Shown: positions 5,030-5,143 of the stretch, one piece after another
Position numbering within the stretch: the stretch's first letter is position 1
Layout: every line of letters begins with the position of its first letter
Origin: Parachlamydiaceae bacterium
GTDB lineage: Bacteria; Chlamydiota; Chlamydiia; Chlamydiales; Parachlamydiaceae
Direction of reading: 5' to 3'
DNA length: 5,143 bases
Assembly: GCA_013698165.1 (NCBI GenBank)
Contig: JACCVN010000559.1
Span: 1-5,143, forward strand
Program-made: the position numbers and the translations under genes
Notes under the pieces: generated by a model
Told to the model about the DNA's origin: nothing
Seen by the model: the letters and a program-made list of their open reading frames with translations, nothing else
Databases searched by the model: none

Positions 5030-5143
5030 TTATTCACAGGCATAAAGAGCGCCAGCGGCTAAGGAGAGAAAAATACCAATCCCCATCGTGCCAAATCCAA
5101 CTGCTGCAGCAACCGGATTAAACGAAGCAACGCCCAAAATTCC
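5030..5143 (-). CDS. C-terminal part of a hydrophobic, glycine-rich membrane protein (partial)
   Basis: The 5' end lies outside the window; 37 codons and a TAA are visible, with the frame open to the right edge. The residues run from GILGVASFNPVAAAVGFG through an uninterrupted hydrophobic stretch to ALYACE, consistent with a transmembrane helix of about 25 residues that ends at the stop codon. Small residues (Gly, Ala) dominate. I do not recognise the family. With the in-frame hydrophobic segment after the stop it would form two helices joined by a tight turn, the bilobed pattern typical of chlamydial inclusion-membrane (Inc) proteins; this is inference from hydrophobicity only. The gene shares orientation with folK but is separated from it by a promoter and a terminator-like hairpin, so it is probably a different transcription unit. 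Confidence 0.5.
   Translation of the reverse strand, partial: GILGVASFNPVAAAVGFGTMGIGIFLSLAAGALYACE

Noticed and set aside
4924..5121. Plus-strand frame of 65 codons at the right edge
   Set aside because: It needs a TTG start, has no ribosome site, and is antisense to the more protein-like hydrophobic frame on the minus strand.

Overview
The window looks like chromosomal DNA from a bacterium of the phylum Chlamydiae, probably an environmental (Parachlamydiales-type) member. This rests on the order kdsA, LptC-like gene, lptB, which I recall from Chlamydia (the CT655-CT653 region), on the proteins themselves, on moderate GC, and on a hydrophobic protein at the right edge that resembles Inc-type membrane proteins. 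The genus cannot be fixed from the sequence alone.

Layout, left to right. Bases 1-150 hold GC-rich, highly palindromic non-coding DNA. It includes a long-armed inverted repeat (1-13 / 58-70) and a REP-like hairpin (94-121) with a GTAG tetranucleotide at its base on the minus strand. Bases 150-395 are AT-richer and contain no convincing gene. A likely rho-independent terminator for the minus-strand operon lies at 269-299. Bases 396-4816 are one compact minus-strand operon, read as folK, kdsA, lptC-like, lptA-like, lptB. Its joints are 9 nt apart, 11 nt overlapping, 4 nt overlapping and 11 nt apart. Bases 4817-4915 form the leader, with a good sigma70-type promoter (4891-4919, TTGACA-17-TACGCT with an extended TG) followed by a terminator-like hairpin before the folK start. 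Bases 4916-5143 hold the 3' end of a minus-strand hydrophobic protein. Its frame is closed by TAA at 5030-5032 but stays open and membrane-like for another 37 codons.

Functionally, KdsA makes Kdo-8-phosphate, the precursor of the first sugar added to lipid A. LptC, LptA and LptB are the inner-membrane anchor, periplasmic bridge and ATPase of the LPS exporter, so the operon pairs Kdo synthesis with LPS export. This resembles the E. coli arrangement, where Kdo genes precede lptCAB. FolK (folate synthesis) is the functional outsider at the front. The least ordinary items are the palindromic cluster at the left, the unusually long multi-repeat LptA, the promoter-hairpin leader, and the interrupted membrane-protein reading frame at the right.
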